Position numbers and translations under genes: made by a program. Shown one piece after another: positions 1 to 9,228 of a DNA stretch of 64,000 nt (position 1 is its first letter; each line of letters begins with the position of its first letter). The DNA comes from Thalassospira lohafexi (GTDB taxonomy: Bacteria > Pseudomonadota > Alphaproteobacteria > Rhodospirillales > Thalassospiraceae). The notes beneath the pieces are model-generated. The model saw only the letters and a list, made by a program, of their open reading frames with translations. It was not told where the DNA came from and did not search any database. Location of the stretch: assembly GCF_002844275.1 (NCBI RefSeq), contig NZ_NXGX01000003.1, positions 291,549 through 355,548 on the forward strand. The letters are read 5' to 3'.

Positions 1-306
1 GCTGCCTCACAAAATGTAACAAGCGCCCGCGATAGGTTCTGAACAGATTATTGACATCCCAGTGCGTCACGGTCTGGACCTTTGGAATTGACCAGCAGCC
101 ACAGAAATCCCGTAACATTGGAATGTGGGCATGCGGTAACGTCAAGCAAGTTGAATGCTCTACTTATCGCATATGAAAATCATTCTCAATGAAAATTTGC
201 AACTTTTGATACAGATGACCCACGCTCATTCCCAGTAAAGGCCAGAAAATCACATTTTACTTATTCTGGAAGATCAGACGCAAGGCAGCAAAGAGCCTAA
301 AGCATA
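1..306. other. Intergenic stretch at the left edge
   Basis: No convincing gene is visible. The stretch lies beyond the 3' end of trmB, which is on the minus strand. It holds one notable element, a Fur-box-like sequence at 174-188, in AT-rich surroundings (about 161-260). A promoter here would most likely serve a minus-strand gene beginning left of the window. Confidence 0.5.
174..188. promoter_or_regulatory. Fur-box-like inverted repeat
   Basis: The 15-mer TGAAAATCATTCTCA matches the classical 7-1-7 Fur motif (TGATAAT-N-ATTATCA) at 13 of the 14 defined positions or one fewer, with visible mismatches only at the fourth base of the left arm and the fourth base of the right arm. It sits in AT-rich DNA away from any gene in the window, so its target is probably outside. 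A Fur-family regulator is encoded at 11088-11510. Binding is inference. Confidence 0.4.
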
Positions 307-1026
307 CTATGCCGCGCGTGGCTTACGCCGGAATCGCAGATAGTTGCATTTCTTGCCCTGACGCAGCGCCTTTTGCTCATAGCGGGTTTTCACCCAGTCT
401 TCGGGTGGTGTGCGCCAGTCATCGGCACCTTCGGCCAGCCATTCAAAATCGGGATGGTTGTGCATGTGTTGCAACGTCCAGGAGATATATTGCATATCGT
501 CACTGGCAACCCGGAACTCGGCACCGTCTTTAAGCAGACGCGCCAGCAGGGCCAAGTTTTTCGGGCCGATAAAGCGGCGTTCGGAATGGCGCTTTTTGGG
601 CCACGGATCGGGAAACAGCAAAAACGCCCGATCAAAGCACGCATCAACAAGCTTATAGAGCAACGGGCGCGAGTCATCGGCGATGATCCGCACATTGGTC
701 AGGCCACGCTCATCAATATGACGGACAAGACTGCCCACACCATCCAAAAACGGTTCAGCGCCAATAATACCGACATTCGGGTTGGCTTGCGCCTGACCCG
801 CCAGATGCTCACCACCCCCAAAGCCGATTTCCAGCCACACCTGATCGGGCGTGTCATCGAAGTAGCTGTTGGGATCAACACCGTTCTGATCAGGATAGCC
901 AATGCCAAACTTGGGCATCAGTCTATCAAGAAGCACACGCCGCGTATCCTTAAGCGGCCGGCTGCCACGGCGGCCATAAAAGTTCGGGCGGTCCGGTGTC
1001 GGGATGGGTCGGTTACTGTTGCGCAT
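307..1026 (-). CDS. trmB: tRNA (guanine-N7-)-methyltransferase TrmB
   Basis: TrmB uses SAM to methylate G46 in the variable loop of tRNAs, forming m7G. The 239-residue protein has the family's typical length. The SAM-binding start (WLEIGFGGGEHL) lies near residue 65, and the signature FPDPWPKKRHSERRF near residue 138. The C-terminal stretch WVKTRYEQKA is also typical. The gene is last in a minus-strand series after metK, a common alphaproteobacterial order. A strong terminator hairpin lies between metK and trmB (1078-1109), so trmB probably depends on read-through or on its own promoter. Recognition is secure; the exact start is somewhat less so because the ribosome-binding site is weak. Confidence 0.95.
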   Translation of the reverse strand: MRNSNRPIPTPDRPNFYGRRGSRPLKDTRRVLLDRLMPKFGIGYPDQNGVDPNSYFDDTPDQVWLEIGFGGGEHLAGQAQANPNVGIIGAEPFLDGVGSLVRHIDERGLTNVRIIADDSRPLLYKLVDACFDRAFLLFPDPWPKKRHSERRFIGPKNLALLARLLKDGAEFRVASDDMQYISWTLQHMHNHPDFEWLAEGADDWRTPPEDWVKTRYEQKALRQGKKCNYLRFRRKPRAA

Positions 1027-1077
1027 TATCTTGTCTGTCAGAACGGAAACGAAAAAGTTCGAAGCATTAAAATCAAA

Positions 1078-1109
1078 CGGGCGGCTCCAAAACCGTTCGG
1101 AGCCGCCCG
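1078..1109 (-). terminator. Rho-independent terminator after metK
   Basis: An 11-bp GC-rich stem (arms 1078-1088 and 1099-1109, loop about 10 nt) is followed on the minus strand by a T-rich stretch (TTTGATTTT). It lies about 55 nt past the metK stop codon and before the trmB start. Confidence 0.75.
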
Positions 1110-1162
1110 CGTCATATCATGTCAGGCAATTTTAGCAAATCGCCCTTTTGCAATGCTGTTGC

Positions 1163-2335
1163 CTAGGCGCCAAATGCCGACTTGAGATCACCGACCAGAT
1201 CGGTACGTTCCCAAGAGAACCCGCCGTCTTCGGTTGGCTTACGACCAAAGTGACCATAGGCAGAAGACGGGGTATAGATCGGCTTGCACAGCGCAAGATG
1301 TTCTCGAATGCCGCGCGGGCTCAAATCCATCAATTGACGCAGAACACTGCCCAGTTTGATCTCATCGACATTACCCGTGCCGTGGTTGTTGACATACAAC
1401 GCCAACGGCTTGGATACGCCAATCGCATACGCAACCTGGATGGTGCATTTTTCTGCCAAACCAGCAGCAACCACGTTTTTCGCAAGGTAACGCGCAGCAT
1501 AGGCCGCAGAACGGTCAACCTTCGTCGGATCTTTACCCGAGAATGCGCCACCACCATGCGGAGCAGCACCACCGTAGGTATCCACAATGATTTTACGACC
1601 GGTCAAACCGGCGTCACCATCAGGACCACCAATAACAAAACGGCCCGTCGGGTTGATGTAAATCTCGTCTTCTGCTGGCAACCAGCCACTTGGCAGGGCT
1701 GCTTCGACATAGGGCAGAACCAGCGCACGAACGTCGTCCTGGCTCAGGCCATCAGCATGCTGGGTCGACACCACAACCGAGGTCGCACCAACCGGTTTGC
1801 CATCGACATAGCGAAGCGTCACCTGGCTTTTGGCGTCCGGGCCAAACTGGGCTGCGACGCCAGAATGACGATCTTCCGCCATGGCACGCAGAATGCGGTG
1901 CGAAAACTGGATCGGGGCGGGCATCAATTCATCGGTTTCGTTACATGCGTAACCAAACATGATGCCCTGGTCACCCGCGCCAAGATCTTTTTCGCCAGAT
2001 GAATCAACACCTTGTGCAATATCCACCGACTGCTCATGTACATGGCACTCGATCTCGGCGGTTTTCCAATGGAAACCTTCCTGCTCATAACCGATGGCGC
2101 GAATGGAATCGCGGGCCTTTTCGATCATGACTTCCTTGGTCACACTTTCAGGACCGCGGGTTTCGCCCGCCAGCACCACACGGTTGGTGGTCGCAAGCGT
2201 TTCAACGGCAACACGCGAATCTTCGTCTGCGGCCAAAAATGCATCAACAATGGAATCGGAAATGCGGTCACAAACCTTGTCAGGGTGACCCTCAGAAACG
2301 GATTCGCTGGTAAAAAGATATTCGGAAAGTGACAT
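1163..2335 (-). CDS. metK: S-adenosylmethionine synthetase MetK
   Basis: MetK makes S-adenosylmethionine from methionine and ATP and supplies the cell's methyl donor. The protein begins [20 protein letters not shown], the diagnostic N terminus containing the ATP-binding His (GHPDK). [12 protein letters not shown] and the glycine-rich [16 protein letters not shown] follow, both family signatures. Length is 390 residues, as expected. I chose the start at 2335 because homology begins there; the frame stays open 41 codons further upstream, but that part shows no family similarity. The ribosome-binding site lies in the 3' arm of a leader hairpin (2345-2377). The gene is bounded by terminators on both sides, so it is probably transcribed alone. 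Confidence 0.97.
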   Translation of the reverse strand: MSLSEYLFTSESVSEGHPDKVCDRISDSIVDAFLAADEDSRVAVETLATTNRVVLAGETRGPESVTKEVMIEKARDSIRAIGYEQEGFHWKTAEIECHVHEQSVDIAQGVDSSGEKDLGAGDQGIMFGYACNETDELMPAPIQFSHRILRAMAEDRHSGVAAQFGPDAKSQVTLRYVDGKPVGATSVVVSTQHADGLSQDDVRALVLPYVEAALPSGWLPAEDEIYINPTGRFVIGGPDGDAGLTGRKIIVDTYGGAAPHGGGAFSGKDPTKVDRSAAYAARYLAKNVVAAGLAEKCTIQVAYAIGVSKPLALYVNNHGTGNVDEIKLGSVLRQLMDLSPRGIREHLALCKPIYTPSSAYGHFGRKPTEDGGFSWERTDLVGDLKSAFGA

Positions 2336-2344
2336 TAAGACCTT

Positions 2345-2377
2345 CTCCGGTAATGGGTTTCCAAAACTGGACCGGAG
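2345..2377 (-). promoter_or_regulatory. metK leader hairpin that sequesters the ribosome-binding site
   Basis: On the minus strand CTCCGGT (2377-2371) pairs perfectly with ACCGGAG (2351-2345), enclosing a 19-nt loop. The downstream arm contains GGAG and is followed by AAGG, 5-9 nt before the metK ATG, so folding would hide the Shine-Dalgarno region. SAM-sensing RNAs upstream of metK are known in Alphaproteobacteria (the SAM/SAH class works by occluding the Shine-Dalgarno), but I could not match this leader to any riboswitch consensus. A cis-regulatory role is inference. Confidence 0.4.
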
Positions 2378-2586
2378 GGCTCTCAATACATGTCTGTATC
2401 GATAGCGCCCACTTAGCCTTTTTTTGTGTGGTGGCAAGCGGTCCAAATCCGTCCACAATCTGCAAGCTTTGTTGAAGCTGCATGACGCTTTTGCCTGATG
2501 ATCTTTTTAAGGTCAAGCATCATTGACGCAAAAACGTAACCGGAAAATTGCATCGCGTGCATGCGATCCGGGGCTACAAAGAAAAA

Positions 2587-2616
2587 GACGCATTCCCGAT
2601 GACTTTGGAATGCGTC
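2587..2616 (-). terminator. Rho-independent terminator after the XRE regulator gene
   Basis: Perfect 10-bp stem (GACGCATTCC at 2587-2596, its complement at 2607-2616) with a 10-nt loop, followed on the minus strand by TTTTTCTTT. It lies about 30 nt past the regulator's stop codon and separates that gene from metK. Confidence 0.85.
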
Positions 2617-2645
2617 CTTGAATTTGGGCAGGTTGTCAGATCGAC

Positions 2646-3140
2646 TTACTTCTGGTCAGGCTCGACCGCGGCAATTGTGCCCATCGATTTGACCAGTTCA
2701 AAGACTTTCTTGCGCTGGTTCGGATCAGTAATCCGGTAGTAGGCACGCACAAGTTCGAGCGTTTCACGCCGGTTCATCGGATCATTGTCAAACGGGTCCG
2801 GGCTTTCGGACATCTCGCGGCGCTCGTGAACCGATTTCGACGAGATTTCATCGGGCATATCATCAAAGAAGAACGATACCGGCACTTCAAGAACACGCGA
2901 CAGATCATAAAGGCGCGACGCCCCGACACGGTTCGCACCACGTTCGTATTTCTGAACTTGCTGGAAGGTCAACCCAATGGCTTCGCCCAGTTTTTCCTGG
3001 CTCATCCCCAGCAGCGTTCTGCGCAACCGAACGCGTGCACCAACATGAATATCAACAGGATTGGGTTTGCCATTGGCAGTCCGGCCACGACCGCGCCCAC
3101 GCGTATTTTTTACTATCGTGTTTTCATCCTTAGGCGACAT
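2646..3140 (-). CDS. XRE-family helix-turn-helix transcriptional regulator
   Basis: A 164-residue cytoplasmic DNA-binding protein. A basic, Gly/Arg-rich N-terminal tail (residues about 10-22) precedes a Cro/CI-type HTH at about residues 28-85, with the pattern VRLRRTLLGMSQEKLGEAIG followed by TFQQVQKYERGANRV. The C-terminal part is acidic. This regulator type sits between lnt and metK in many alphaproteobacteria. Its regulon cannot be read from the sequence. I chose the ATG at 3140 because it has AAGGAAAAAGG ahead of it; an in-frame GTG at 3161 is a weaker alternative. Confidence 0.85.
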   Translation of the reverse strand: MSPKDENTIVKNTRGRGRGRTANGKPNPVDIHVGARVRLRRTLLGMSQEKLGEAIGLTFQQVQKYERGANRVGASRLYDLSRVLEVPVSFFFDDMPDEISSKSVHERREMSESPDPFDNDPMNRRETLELVRAYYRITDPNQRKKVFELVKSMGTIAAVEPDQK

Positions 3141-3226
3141 GTGCCTTTTTCCTTCTCTCACTCCGACCTACCCGTCTTTATTTAGATGGGACAATCTCTA
3201 GACGGTTCGGTGCTTTAGACAGCCGC

Positions 3227-4801
3227 TTAAAGGGATTTTAAAAACCGATTATATCCCATAACGAGAACGGCGAGGAAGGCAACAATACCGTAAAATAGAA
3301 TATCACGCCACAAAGAATATACTGTTGTATGGTTTTGATTGCTCAAAAGGGGGTGCACCAAGATATTACTTGTACTTAAGGGCAGTTCCGCAAGTTTTCG
3401 GCCATAAGGACCATACATAATTGATACGCCAGTATAGGCCGCCCGGATCAGTGGCAGGCCTTCTTCGACGGATCTAAAGCGCGCTGCCGCCAGATGTTGA
3501 TAGGGACCGGCACTCTTGCCAAACCAACCATCATTGGTGACATTCAAAAGCCATTCTGGGCGATTTGCATCATCAACAACCGCACCGGGGAAAATCACCT
3601 CATAACAAATCAAGGGTGAAAAACTCGGAATCCCAGGCACTTCGAGTGTTTTGGGCCCCGGACCAGCGGAGAAATCTGTCCGTCCGGCGGTTAATTTGGG
3701 AAATGGCAGGATGGACCGAAACGGCACATATTCGCCAAAAGGCACAAGGTGGAATTTATCGAAACTGGCTACGATATCACCACTGGAATCAACAACCTGA
3801 ACGGCGTTCCAGACCTTGTATTCGTCTGTATCACGCGGATAGGTCCGCGGTGCACCGGTAATCAGGATATCATCCGGCCCCAAAACATCGGCCATTTGCG
3901 ATCGCGCCACAGGTTGATCTTCAACAAAAAACGTCGCCGCGGTTTCCGGCCAAATCACAATGCGCTTTTGCGCCGGATCCATGCCTGCAGGCCTGCGTGA
4001 CATATCAATTAATTTGGTAAAATGCTGGCGTTGCAAATCAGGGCGCCATTTATCACGCTGCGCGATATTGGGCTGAACAATCTGAACCACCGGCACATCG
4101 GGATCAATCTGCGCTATTTTATCCGTTTGGACAGGCCCCACCAGCGAAAGACGTAAGGCTCCACCACCCCAAAGGGCAACTGCGATCAAAACCCCGGCAA
4201 GGGCCGCTAACCGACCGCGTTTTCCCGCAATGACAGCCGCAGGTAACGTCGCAAAAAGCGCGGTTACCACCGATAGACCATACACACCGACAACCGACGC
4301 AAATTGCATTGGTGCCGCATCAACTGCCCAAATATGCGCCAGCAAGTTCCACGGGAAACCGGTCAGGATATGGCCGCGCAGATATTCCGCCACCGCCCAG
4401 AAAACGGCCAAAAGCACAGCACGGCGCACCAATCCGTCGGTCAAACGCCAACTGGCCCAAACAGCCAGCATCGGGAAAATCGCAAGCCCGCCGCCAAGCC
4501 CCAGCAGAGCAAACGGGATCATCCAGCCATAAATTTCCGGCTGAACCAGAAAGGCATGGCTGACCCAGTAAAAACCAGCAGCAAAATGCCCTGTTCCAAA
4601 CCACCAACCCGCTGAAAGTGCCCCCTTGTTGCACCGAACCCCTTCAAGGCTCCAGAGCAGCACGGCAAAACAAACCGGCAATACCGGGATCACAAAAAAG
4701 GGCGGCAGCGCCAATACCGCAACCGCCCCGGATATCAACCAGACAAAACGCCTGCGCCAGCCAGACAAGCCAGCAAGGCGTGCCGCCACAGTGTTAATCA
4801 T
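3227..4801 (-). CDS. lnt: Apolipoprotein N-acyltransferase Lnt
   Basis: Lnt performs the last step of lipoprotein maturation in the inner membrane by N-acylating the lipidated N-terminal Cys. The 524-residue protein has a hydrophobic multi-helix N-terminal part (about residues 15-200) and a nitrilase-like periplasmic domain. Visible motifs are WPETAATFF (catalytic Glu), FDKFHLVPFGEYVP (Lys region) and LICYEVIFPG (nucleophile Cys), followed by TNDGWFGKSAGPYQH. A final hydrophobic helix lies close to the C terminus. The start at 4801 overlaps the corC stop by 8 nt (ATGATTAA), implying translational coupling; the open frame extends 33 codons upstream without family similarity. Confidence 0.95.
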   Translation of the reverse strand: MINTVAARLAGLSGWRRRFVWLISGAVAVLALPPFFVIPVLPVCFAVLLWSLEGVRCNKGALSAGWWFGTGHFAAGFYWVSHAFLVQPEIYGWMIPFALLGLGGGLAIFPMLAVWASWRLTDGLVRRAVLLAVFWAVAEYLRGHILTGFPWNLLAHIWAVDAAPMQFASVVGVYGLSVVTALFATLPAAVIAGKRGRLAALAGVLIAVALWGGGALRLSLVGPVQTDKIAQIDPDVPVVQIVQPNIAQRDKWRPDLQRQHFTKLIDMSRRPAGMDPAQKRIVIWPETAATFFVEDQPVARSQMADVLGPDDILITGAPRTYPRDTDEYKVWNAVQVVDSSGDIVASFDKFHLVPFGEYVPFRSILPFPKLTAGRTDFSAGPGPKTLEVPGIPSFSPLICYEVIFPGAVVDDANRPEWLLNVTNDGWFGKSAGPYQHLAAARFRSVEEGLPLIRAAYTGVSIMYGPYGRKLAELPLSTSNILVHPLLSNQNHTTVYSLWRDILFYGIVAFLAVLVMGYNRFLKSL

Positions 4802-5771
4802 CCGTTTTTTCCTGATTAGAAGTGCCATCACCGGGCACAAGCGTGTCACGACGCACCATATGAATGCGCAATCTGCGAATGCGGCGCGGATCAGCTTCAA
4901 GCACTTCGAACTGAATTCCAGTGGGATGTTCGATCAACTCGCCGCGCGCCGGAACCCGACCCGCCAGAGAGAACACAAGCCCGCCAAGGGTGTCGATATC
5001 TTCGTCTTCTTCATCATCAAGCAACCCAAAACCCAGCTTTTCTTCAAGGTCTTCGACCTCAAACCGGGCATCGGCGATATAGCACCCGTCAGACAGGCGG
5101 ATCAGTTTCGGCGCCTGATCAACGTCATGTTCGTCATCAATCTCGCCGACGATTTCCTCGACAAGGTCTTCAATCGTAATCAGGCCATCAATGCCGCCAA
5201 ACTCGTCAACCACCAACGCCATATGCGTGCGCGACAGCCGCATTTCCGACAACAGATCAAGCACACGAATGGCAGGAGATACAAACAACACCCGGCGGAC
5301 GAGGGCATTCAGGCTGTATTCACGCCCAGCTGCAACACAGCCCAGCACATCCTTGATATGCACCATGCCGGCAATTTCATCGAGTGTATCGCCATAAACC
5401 GGCAGACGCGAATGCGCCTTTTTGACCATCACTTCAACCAGCGCATCAAGCGTAATGGTCTTGGATACAGCAACGATATCGGCACGCGGGATCATAACAT
5501 CCTCGGCCGTCATATCGCGCAATGCGATGATATTTTCAAACAGGGACCGTTCATGAAGCGAGACGGGCTCGTCATCTTCTTCGGTCCGCTCGGCCAGCTC
5601 TTCGAGCGTATCGCTCAAAGATGCCTCACCGTTGCGTGGCTTACGCTTCAACCCAAGGGCCGAGGCCACATTCCCCCACAAGGAGCCGCCGTCGGCTTCC
5701 TGACTGATCTCCTCGCCGATGCGAGGGCGCATACTCTCGTGGTCGTCGTCGCGTTGACTACTGTCGTTCAT
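4794..5771 (-). CDS. corC: CorC/HlyC-family CBS-domain protein
   Basis: A 325-residue cytoplasmic protein of the CorC/TlyC family. It has two CBS domains (beginning near DVMIPRADIVAVSKTITLDA and VRRVLFVSPAIRVLDLLSEM) and a C-terminal transporter-associated (CorC_HlyC) domain around IADARFEVEDLEEKLG. The family is linked to magnesium and cobalt homeostasis; the older name hemolysin C is not evidence of haemolysis. The gene lies between ybeY and lnt, the classical alphaproteobacterial order, and its stop overlaps the lnt start. The N-terminal transmembrane DUF21 domain found in some relatives is absent. Confidence 0.9.
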   Translation of the reverse strand: MNDSSQRDDDHESMRPRIGEEISQEADGGSLWGNVASALGLKRKPRNGEASLSDTLEELAERTEEDDEPVSLHERSLFENIIALRDMTAEDVMIPRADIVAVSKTITLDALVEVMVKKAHSRLPVYGDTLDEIAGMVHIKDVLGCVAAGREYSLNALVRRVLFVSPAIRVLDLLSEMRLSRTHMALVVDEFGGIDGLITIEDLVEEIVGEIDDEHDVDQAPKLIRLSDGCYIADARFEVEDLEEKLGFGLLDDEEDEDIDTLGGLVFSLAGRVPARGELIEHPTGIQFEVLEADPRRIRRLRIHMVRRDTLVPGDGTSNQEKTDD

Positions 5772-5808
5772 TGGTCGGGTTCGAAATCCTTTAAATCAAA
5801 CAAGCTGT

Positions 5809-6399
5809 TCAAACAGGTTCATCTTCAATCGGCTCATAGGGATCATCAATGCCAAGTCGGGCAAGAATTTGACGTTCAAGGTCTTCCATCTCTTCGGCTT
5901 CATCATCAACCATATGATCGTAACCGACAAGATGCAGCGTACCGTGAACGGCGAGATGAACCAGATGATTTTTCAGGGACTTTTTTTGCTCGATCGCTTC
6001 GCGCGCACATGTTTCGCGCGCAATGACAATATCCCCAAGCAAAAGCGGCATATCAGGCGCCATCATAAACGCCGCCGCATCATCGGCACTTTCAAGAGCA
6101 GCAAAGGACAAAACGTTGGTCGGTTTGTCCTTATCACGGTAATCGCGGTTCAAAATACGCACCGCAGCATCATCGGACAGACGCACACCAATCTCAACCA
6201 TCGGAGCAACCGACAATAAGGACGCCCCGTCGCCTTCATCGGGGGTACCATCCGTTGCAACAGCGTCATCGTCCCAAAGCGCACCATCGGTCAACGCCCC
6301 ATCAAGGGCGGCAACAATCGCCGCTTCAATCGCGTCAATTTCGGCCTTTTCCCAAGCACCGGCCTCAACGTCGAGATCAAGATCAAGCGGTGCTGTCAT
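5809..6399 (-). CDS. ybeY: Endoribonuclease YbeY
   Basis: YbeY is a single-strand metallo-endoribonuclease in 16S rRNA 3'-end maturation and ribosome quality control. The zinc-binding signature H-x3-H-x5-H is intact in HLAVHGTLHLVGYDH at about residue 145. DYRDKDKPTNVLSF, typical of the family, precedes it. The acidic N-terminal half is longer than in E. coli YbeY. The start at 6399 gives 196 residues and overlaps the end of phoH by 17 nt, consistent with translational coupling. Confidence 0.93.
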   Translation of the reverse strand: MTAPLDLDLDVEAGAWEKAEIDAIEAAIVAALDGALTDGALWDDDAVATDGTPDEGDGASLLSVAPMVEIGVRLSDDAAVRILNRDYRDKDKPTNVLSFAALESADDAAAFMMAPDMPLLLGDIVIARETCAREAIEQKKSLKNHLVHLAVHGTLHLVGYDHMVDDEAEEMEDLERQILARLGIDDPYEPIEDEPV

Positions 6400-7522
6400 T
6401 TTCCGCGCCCTTGTCTGCACCATCCTTGTTGCCGCGATAGCCTTTTTTAAGCCGGTCGCGCAGAGCATCCATCTCGTCATAGGCCTGGACGATCTTGGTC
6501 ACCAGATGGTGGCGCACAACGTCGCGCTGATCAAACTTGATCGTCGCAACACCCTTAACGTCGCCAATGGTTTCAAGCGCATCACGCAAACCCGATTTTG
6601 TGCCATCAGGCAAATCGACCTGCGTCATATCACCGGTCACCACCATGCGCGATCCTTCACCCAAACGGGTCAGAAACATTTTCATCTGCATCGGGGTGGT
6701 GTTTTGTGCTTCGTCAAGAATGACAAAGGCATTCCCAAGTGTACGACCGCGCATAAAGGCCAGCGGAGCGACTTCAATCTCGCCACTTTCCATACGCTTG
6801 ACCACAACATCGCCCGGAAGCGTGTCGTGCAAGGCGTCATACAGCGGACGCAGATACGGATCGACCTTGTCTTTCAAATCGCCCGGTAAAAAGCCAAGAC
6901 GTTCGCCCGCCTCAACTGCGGGACGCGACAAGATGATGCGATCAACCTGACCAAGGATAAAGGCCTGAACCGCCATCGCCACCGCCAGATAGGTCTTGCC
7001 CGTACCGGCCGGACCGATGCCAAAGATCAGTTCGTTATCAAGGATCGCCTCGACATAGTCTTTCTGACGTTTCGACCGTGGTGAAATGCGGCGTTTCTTG
7101 GTCTGAATGGTCAGACGCGATCCGCCAAACATATCCTTGGTCTGGCCGTTCCACGGATCTGTATCATCAGGCTCGGACAAACGAATGGCACCATCGACGG
7201 TTTCAACATCAATCAAATCAACTTCCTTGTCGCGCAGACGGGCATACAGCTGAGCCAGTACCTTTTTGGCCTGAGCAACTTTTTGCGCGTCCCCGACAAG
7301 CGTCACGACCAAGCCACGGCTCGATACCTGCACCCCGGTACCTTCGGAAAGGCGGGTCAGGTTTTCGGCCTGTGATCCATAGAGCAACTGCGCAAGCGCG
7401 TTGTCTGAAAACTCAATCTGGTCCTGGTCTTTGGTCGGGGTCTTTTTGGGTGCCGCTTTTTTGGTCACCGTCTTTTTAGCTGCGACTTTAGGTTTGGTGG
7501 TTTTAGCCGAGGTGCCGCTCAC
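6383..7522 (-). CDS. phoH: PhoH-family ATPase (PhoH-like, YbeZ type)
   Basis: A 379-residue cytoplasmic nucleotide-binding protein. A Lys/Thr/Ala-rich N-terminal tail precedes a KH-like region and a PhoH P-loop domain with Walker [18 protein letters not shown] (about residue 165) and Walker [14 protein letters not shown] (about residue 263). The family works with YbeY in RNA metabolism, and ybeY follows directly here. Translation appears to start at GTG 7522, overlapping the miaB stop codon by 4 nt (GTGA). Confidence 0.93.
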   Translation of the reverse strand: MSGTSAKTTKPKVAAKKTVTKKAAPKKTPTKDQDQIEFSDNALAQLLYGSQAENLTRLSEGTGVQVSSRGLVVTLVGDAQKVAQAKKVLAQLYARLRDKEVDLIDVETVDGAIRLSEPDDTDPWNGQTKDMFGGSRLTIQTKKRRISPRSKRQKDYVEAILDNELIFGIGPAGTGKTYLAVAMAVQAFILGQVDRIILSRPAVEAGERLGFLPGDLKDKVDPYLRPLYDALHDTLPGDVVVKRMESGEIEVAPLAFMRGRTLGNAFVILDEAQNTTPMQMKMFLTRLGEGSRMVVTGDMTQVDLPDGTKSGLRDALETIGDVKGVATIKFDQRDVVRHHLVTKIVQAYDEMDALRDRLKKGYRGNKDGADKGAENDSTA

Positions 7523-8916
7523 GCAACGTTCCTTTCAGAATCCTGATCTTTGCCCGTAACCGGGGTATCGACCAGCTCACCGCCCAGTGAATTGGGCCGT
7601 GCTTCAGTAATTTTCAATCGAACGATCTGGCCCAGTGCTGTCTCTGGCAAACCACTGACATGGACCGGCTGCATATAGGGGCTTTTGCCCACCAGCTGAC
7701 CTTCCAGCTTGCCAAACCGTTCCAGCAGAACGTCCATTTCCTTGCCAACACAGTTGTGGTTAAAGGCAAGCTGCTGTTCGGCCAGCAACGCCTGTAACCG
7801 CATGATGCGTTCGGTTTTAACCTTTTCAGGGACTTGCAATTCCATCGCCGATGCCGGGGTTCCCGGACGCGGGCTATATTTAAAACTGAACGCCTGAATA
7901 AAGGTAATTTCGCGCACAATATCCATCGTGTCTTCGAAATCCTTGTCCGATTCGCCGGGGAATCCAACAATAAAGTCCGATGATAACGCCAGATCCGGGC
8001 AGGCGTCTTTGAGCCGCGCCACAACGTCGCGATAGTCGGCAACATCATGCTTGCGGTTCATGGCCTGCAACACGCGATCGGATCCCGCCTGTACTGGCAA
8101 ATGCAAGAACGGCATTACTTTTGGCAGATCACGGTGGGCCGAAATCAGATCGTCATCAACGTCACGCGGATGCGATGTGGTGTAGCGAATACGATCAAGA
8201 CCGTCGATGTCAGACAGTTCCCGCAACAATCGGCCAAGCGTCCATTCCCCGCCATCGGGTGCGGCACCGTGATAAGCGTTTACATTCTGACCCAACAGCG
8301 TGATTTCGCGCGTGCCTTGCGCCGCAATCTGGCGAGCTTCATTGATCACATCCATGCCCGGACGCGAATATTCCGCCCCACGGGTATAGGGCACGACACA
8401 AAACGTGCAGAATTTATCGCAGCCTTCCTGAATGGCCAGAAATGCGGAATAGCCATGCTTGGAAACCTGTTCGGGCAGGTGGTCAAACTTTTCTTCGGCC
8501 GGGAAATCGGTATCAATGATGCGATCGCGCCCCTTGGCACGGTTTGCCCGTGCGACCATTTCGGGCAACCGATGATAAGTCTGCGGACCAAACACCATAT
8601 CGACAATGGGTTCGCGGCGCATAAGCTCCGCCCCTTCGGCCTGCGCGACACAGCCCGCAACCGCGACAATCATCTTGTCGCCGCCATTGGCTTCCTTGGC
8701 TTCTTTGTGTTTGCGCACACGCCCCAGATCGGAAAAGACCTTTTCAGCCGCCTTTTCACGGATATGGCAGGTGTTAAGGATCACCATGTCGGCGTCCTTT
8801 GCACTGTCGACCGACTGGTATCCCAGTGGCGCCAAGACATCCTGCATGCGCTGACTGTCATAGACATTCATCTGACAGCCATAGGTTTTTACAAAAAGTT
8901 TCTTCGGTTCAGTCAC
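7519..8916 (-). CDS. miaB: tRNA-2-methylthio-N6-dimethylallyladenosine synthase MiaB
   Basis: A radical-SAM methylthiotransferase that adds the 2-methylthio group to i6A37 of tRNAs reading codons that start with U. The N-terminal domain has the first cluster cysteines in KTYGCQMN and NTCHIREKA. The radical-SAM motif [15 protein letters not shown] carries CxxxCxxC, and a TRAM domain ends the protein. The GTG at 8916 gives [17 protein letters not shown], which fits family N termini; an in-frame TTG at 8940 is an alternative. A terminator-like hairpin lies about 30 nt upstream. MiaB begins a tightly overlapping run with phoH, ybeY, corC and lnt. Confidence 0.96.
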   Translation of the reverse strand: MTEPKKLFVKTYGCQMNVYDSQRMQDVLAPLGYQSVDSAKDADMVILNTCHIREKAAEKVFSDLGRVRKHKEAKEANGGDKMIVAVAGCVAQAEGAELMRREPIVDMVFGPQTYHRLPEMVARANRAKGRDRIIDTDFPAEEKFDHLPEQVSKHGYSAFLAIQEGCDKFCTFCVVPYTRGAEYSRPGMDVINEARQIAAQGTREITLLGQNVNAYHGAAPDGGEWTLGRLLRELSDIDGLDRIRYTTSHPRDVDDDLISAHRDLPKVMPFLHLPVQAGSDRVLQAMNRKHDVADYRDVVARLKDACPDLALSSDFIVGFPGESDKDFEDTMDIVREITFIQAFSFKYSPRPGTPASAMELQVPEKVKTERIMRLQALLAEQQLAFNHNCVGKEMDVLLERFGKLEGQLVGKSPYMQPVHVSGLPETALGQIVRLKITEARPNSLGGELVDTPVTGKDQDSERNVA

Positions 8917-9228
8917 GCCAGATCCGTTTCGCTCTCTCAAACGCCAAAAAGCGGCGTGACGAAGTCACACCGCAAAGGGTTCGGACTTGTTCCCAAGACC
9001 GCAATGATAGATCAGATGTATTTAGAGACCCGACGCAAAATCGCAAGGTGCGTAAAATCAGTCAACTTTCTGCGACACAGCAGGCCATGCCAGTCTGATC
9101 CATTAACGAACATTCGATACCACGGCGACATGCTGAGTCAAACACATCAAACAAACTCACCGTGTTTTTTAGAAGTTTTCTTAAATATTCCGGCAATATC
9201 GACGGCTATAGCCACCTTGGCGAAACAC
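8917..9228. other. Intergenic stretch between olsA and miaB
   Basis: About 310 bases without a convincing gene. Its one clear element is the minus-strand terminator-like hairpin at 8946-8973, just ahead of miaB. The rest (about 9000-9228) is AT-richer and could hold the promoter for miaB-phoH-ybeY-corC-lnt, but I could not pick a convincing -35/-10 pair. Confidence 0.4.
8946..8973 (-). terminator. Terminator or attenuator hairpin immediately upstream of miaB
   Basis: On the minus strand a 10-bp stem (arms 8973-8964 and 8960-8951, one G-T pair) closes a TTC loop and is followed by five Ts. It lies about 30 nt before the miaB start and about 255 nt past the olsA stop codon. A promoter after it would have almost no room, so it may attenuate transcription into miaB rather than only end the olsBA transcript. 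Confidence 0.65.

Noticed and set aside
373..2002. Long plus-strand open frames opposite trmB and metK
   Set aside because: They are antisense to well recognised genes, have no family motifs and follow from the high third-position G+C of the real genes.
4626..6026. A 466-codon plus-strand frame opposite lnt, corC and ybeY
   Set aside because: Antisense shadow of three recognised genes; composition is odd (many Arg, Pro, His) and no ribosome-binding site is seen.
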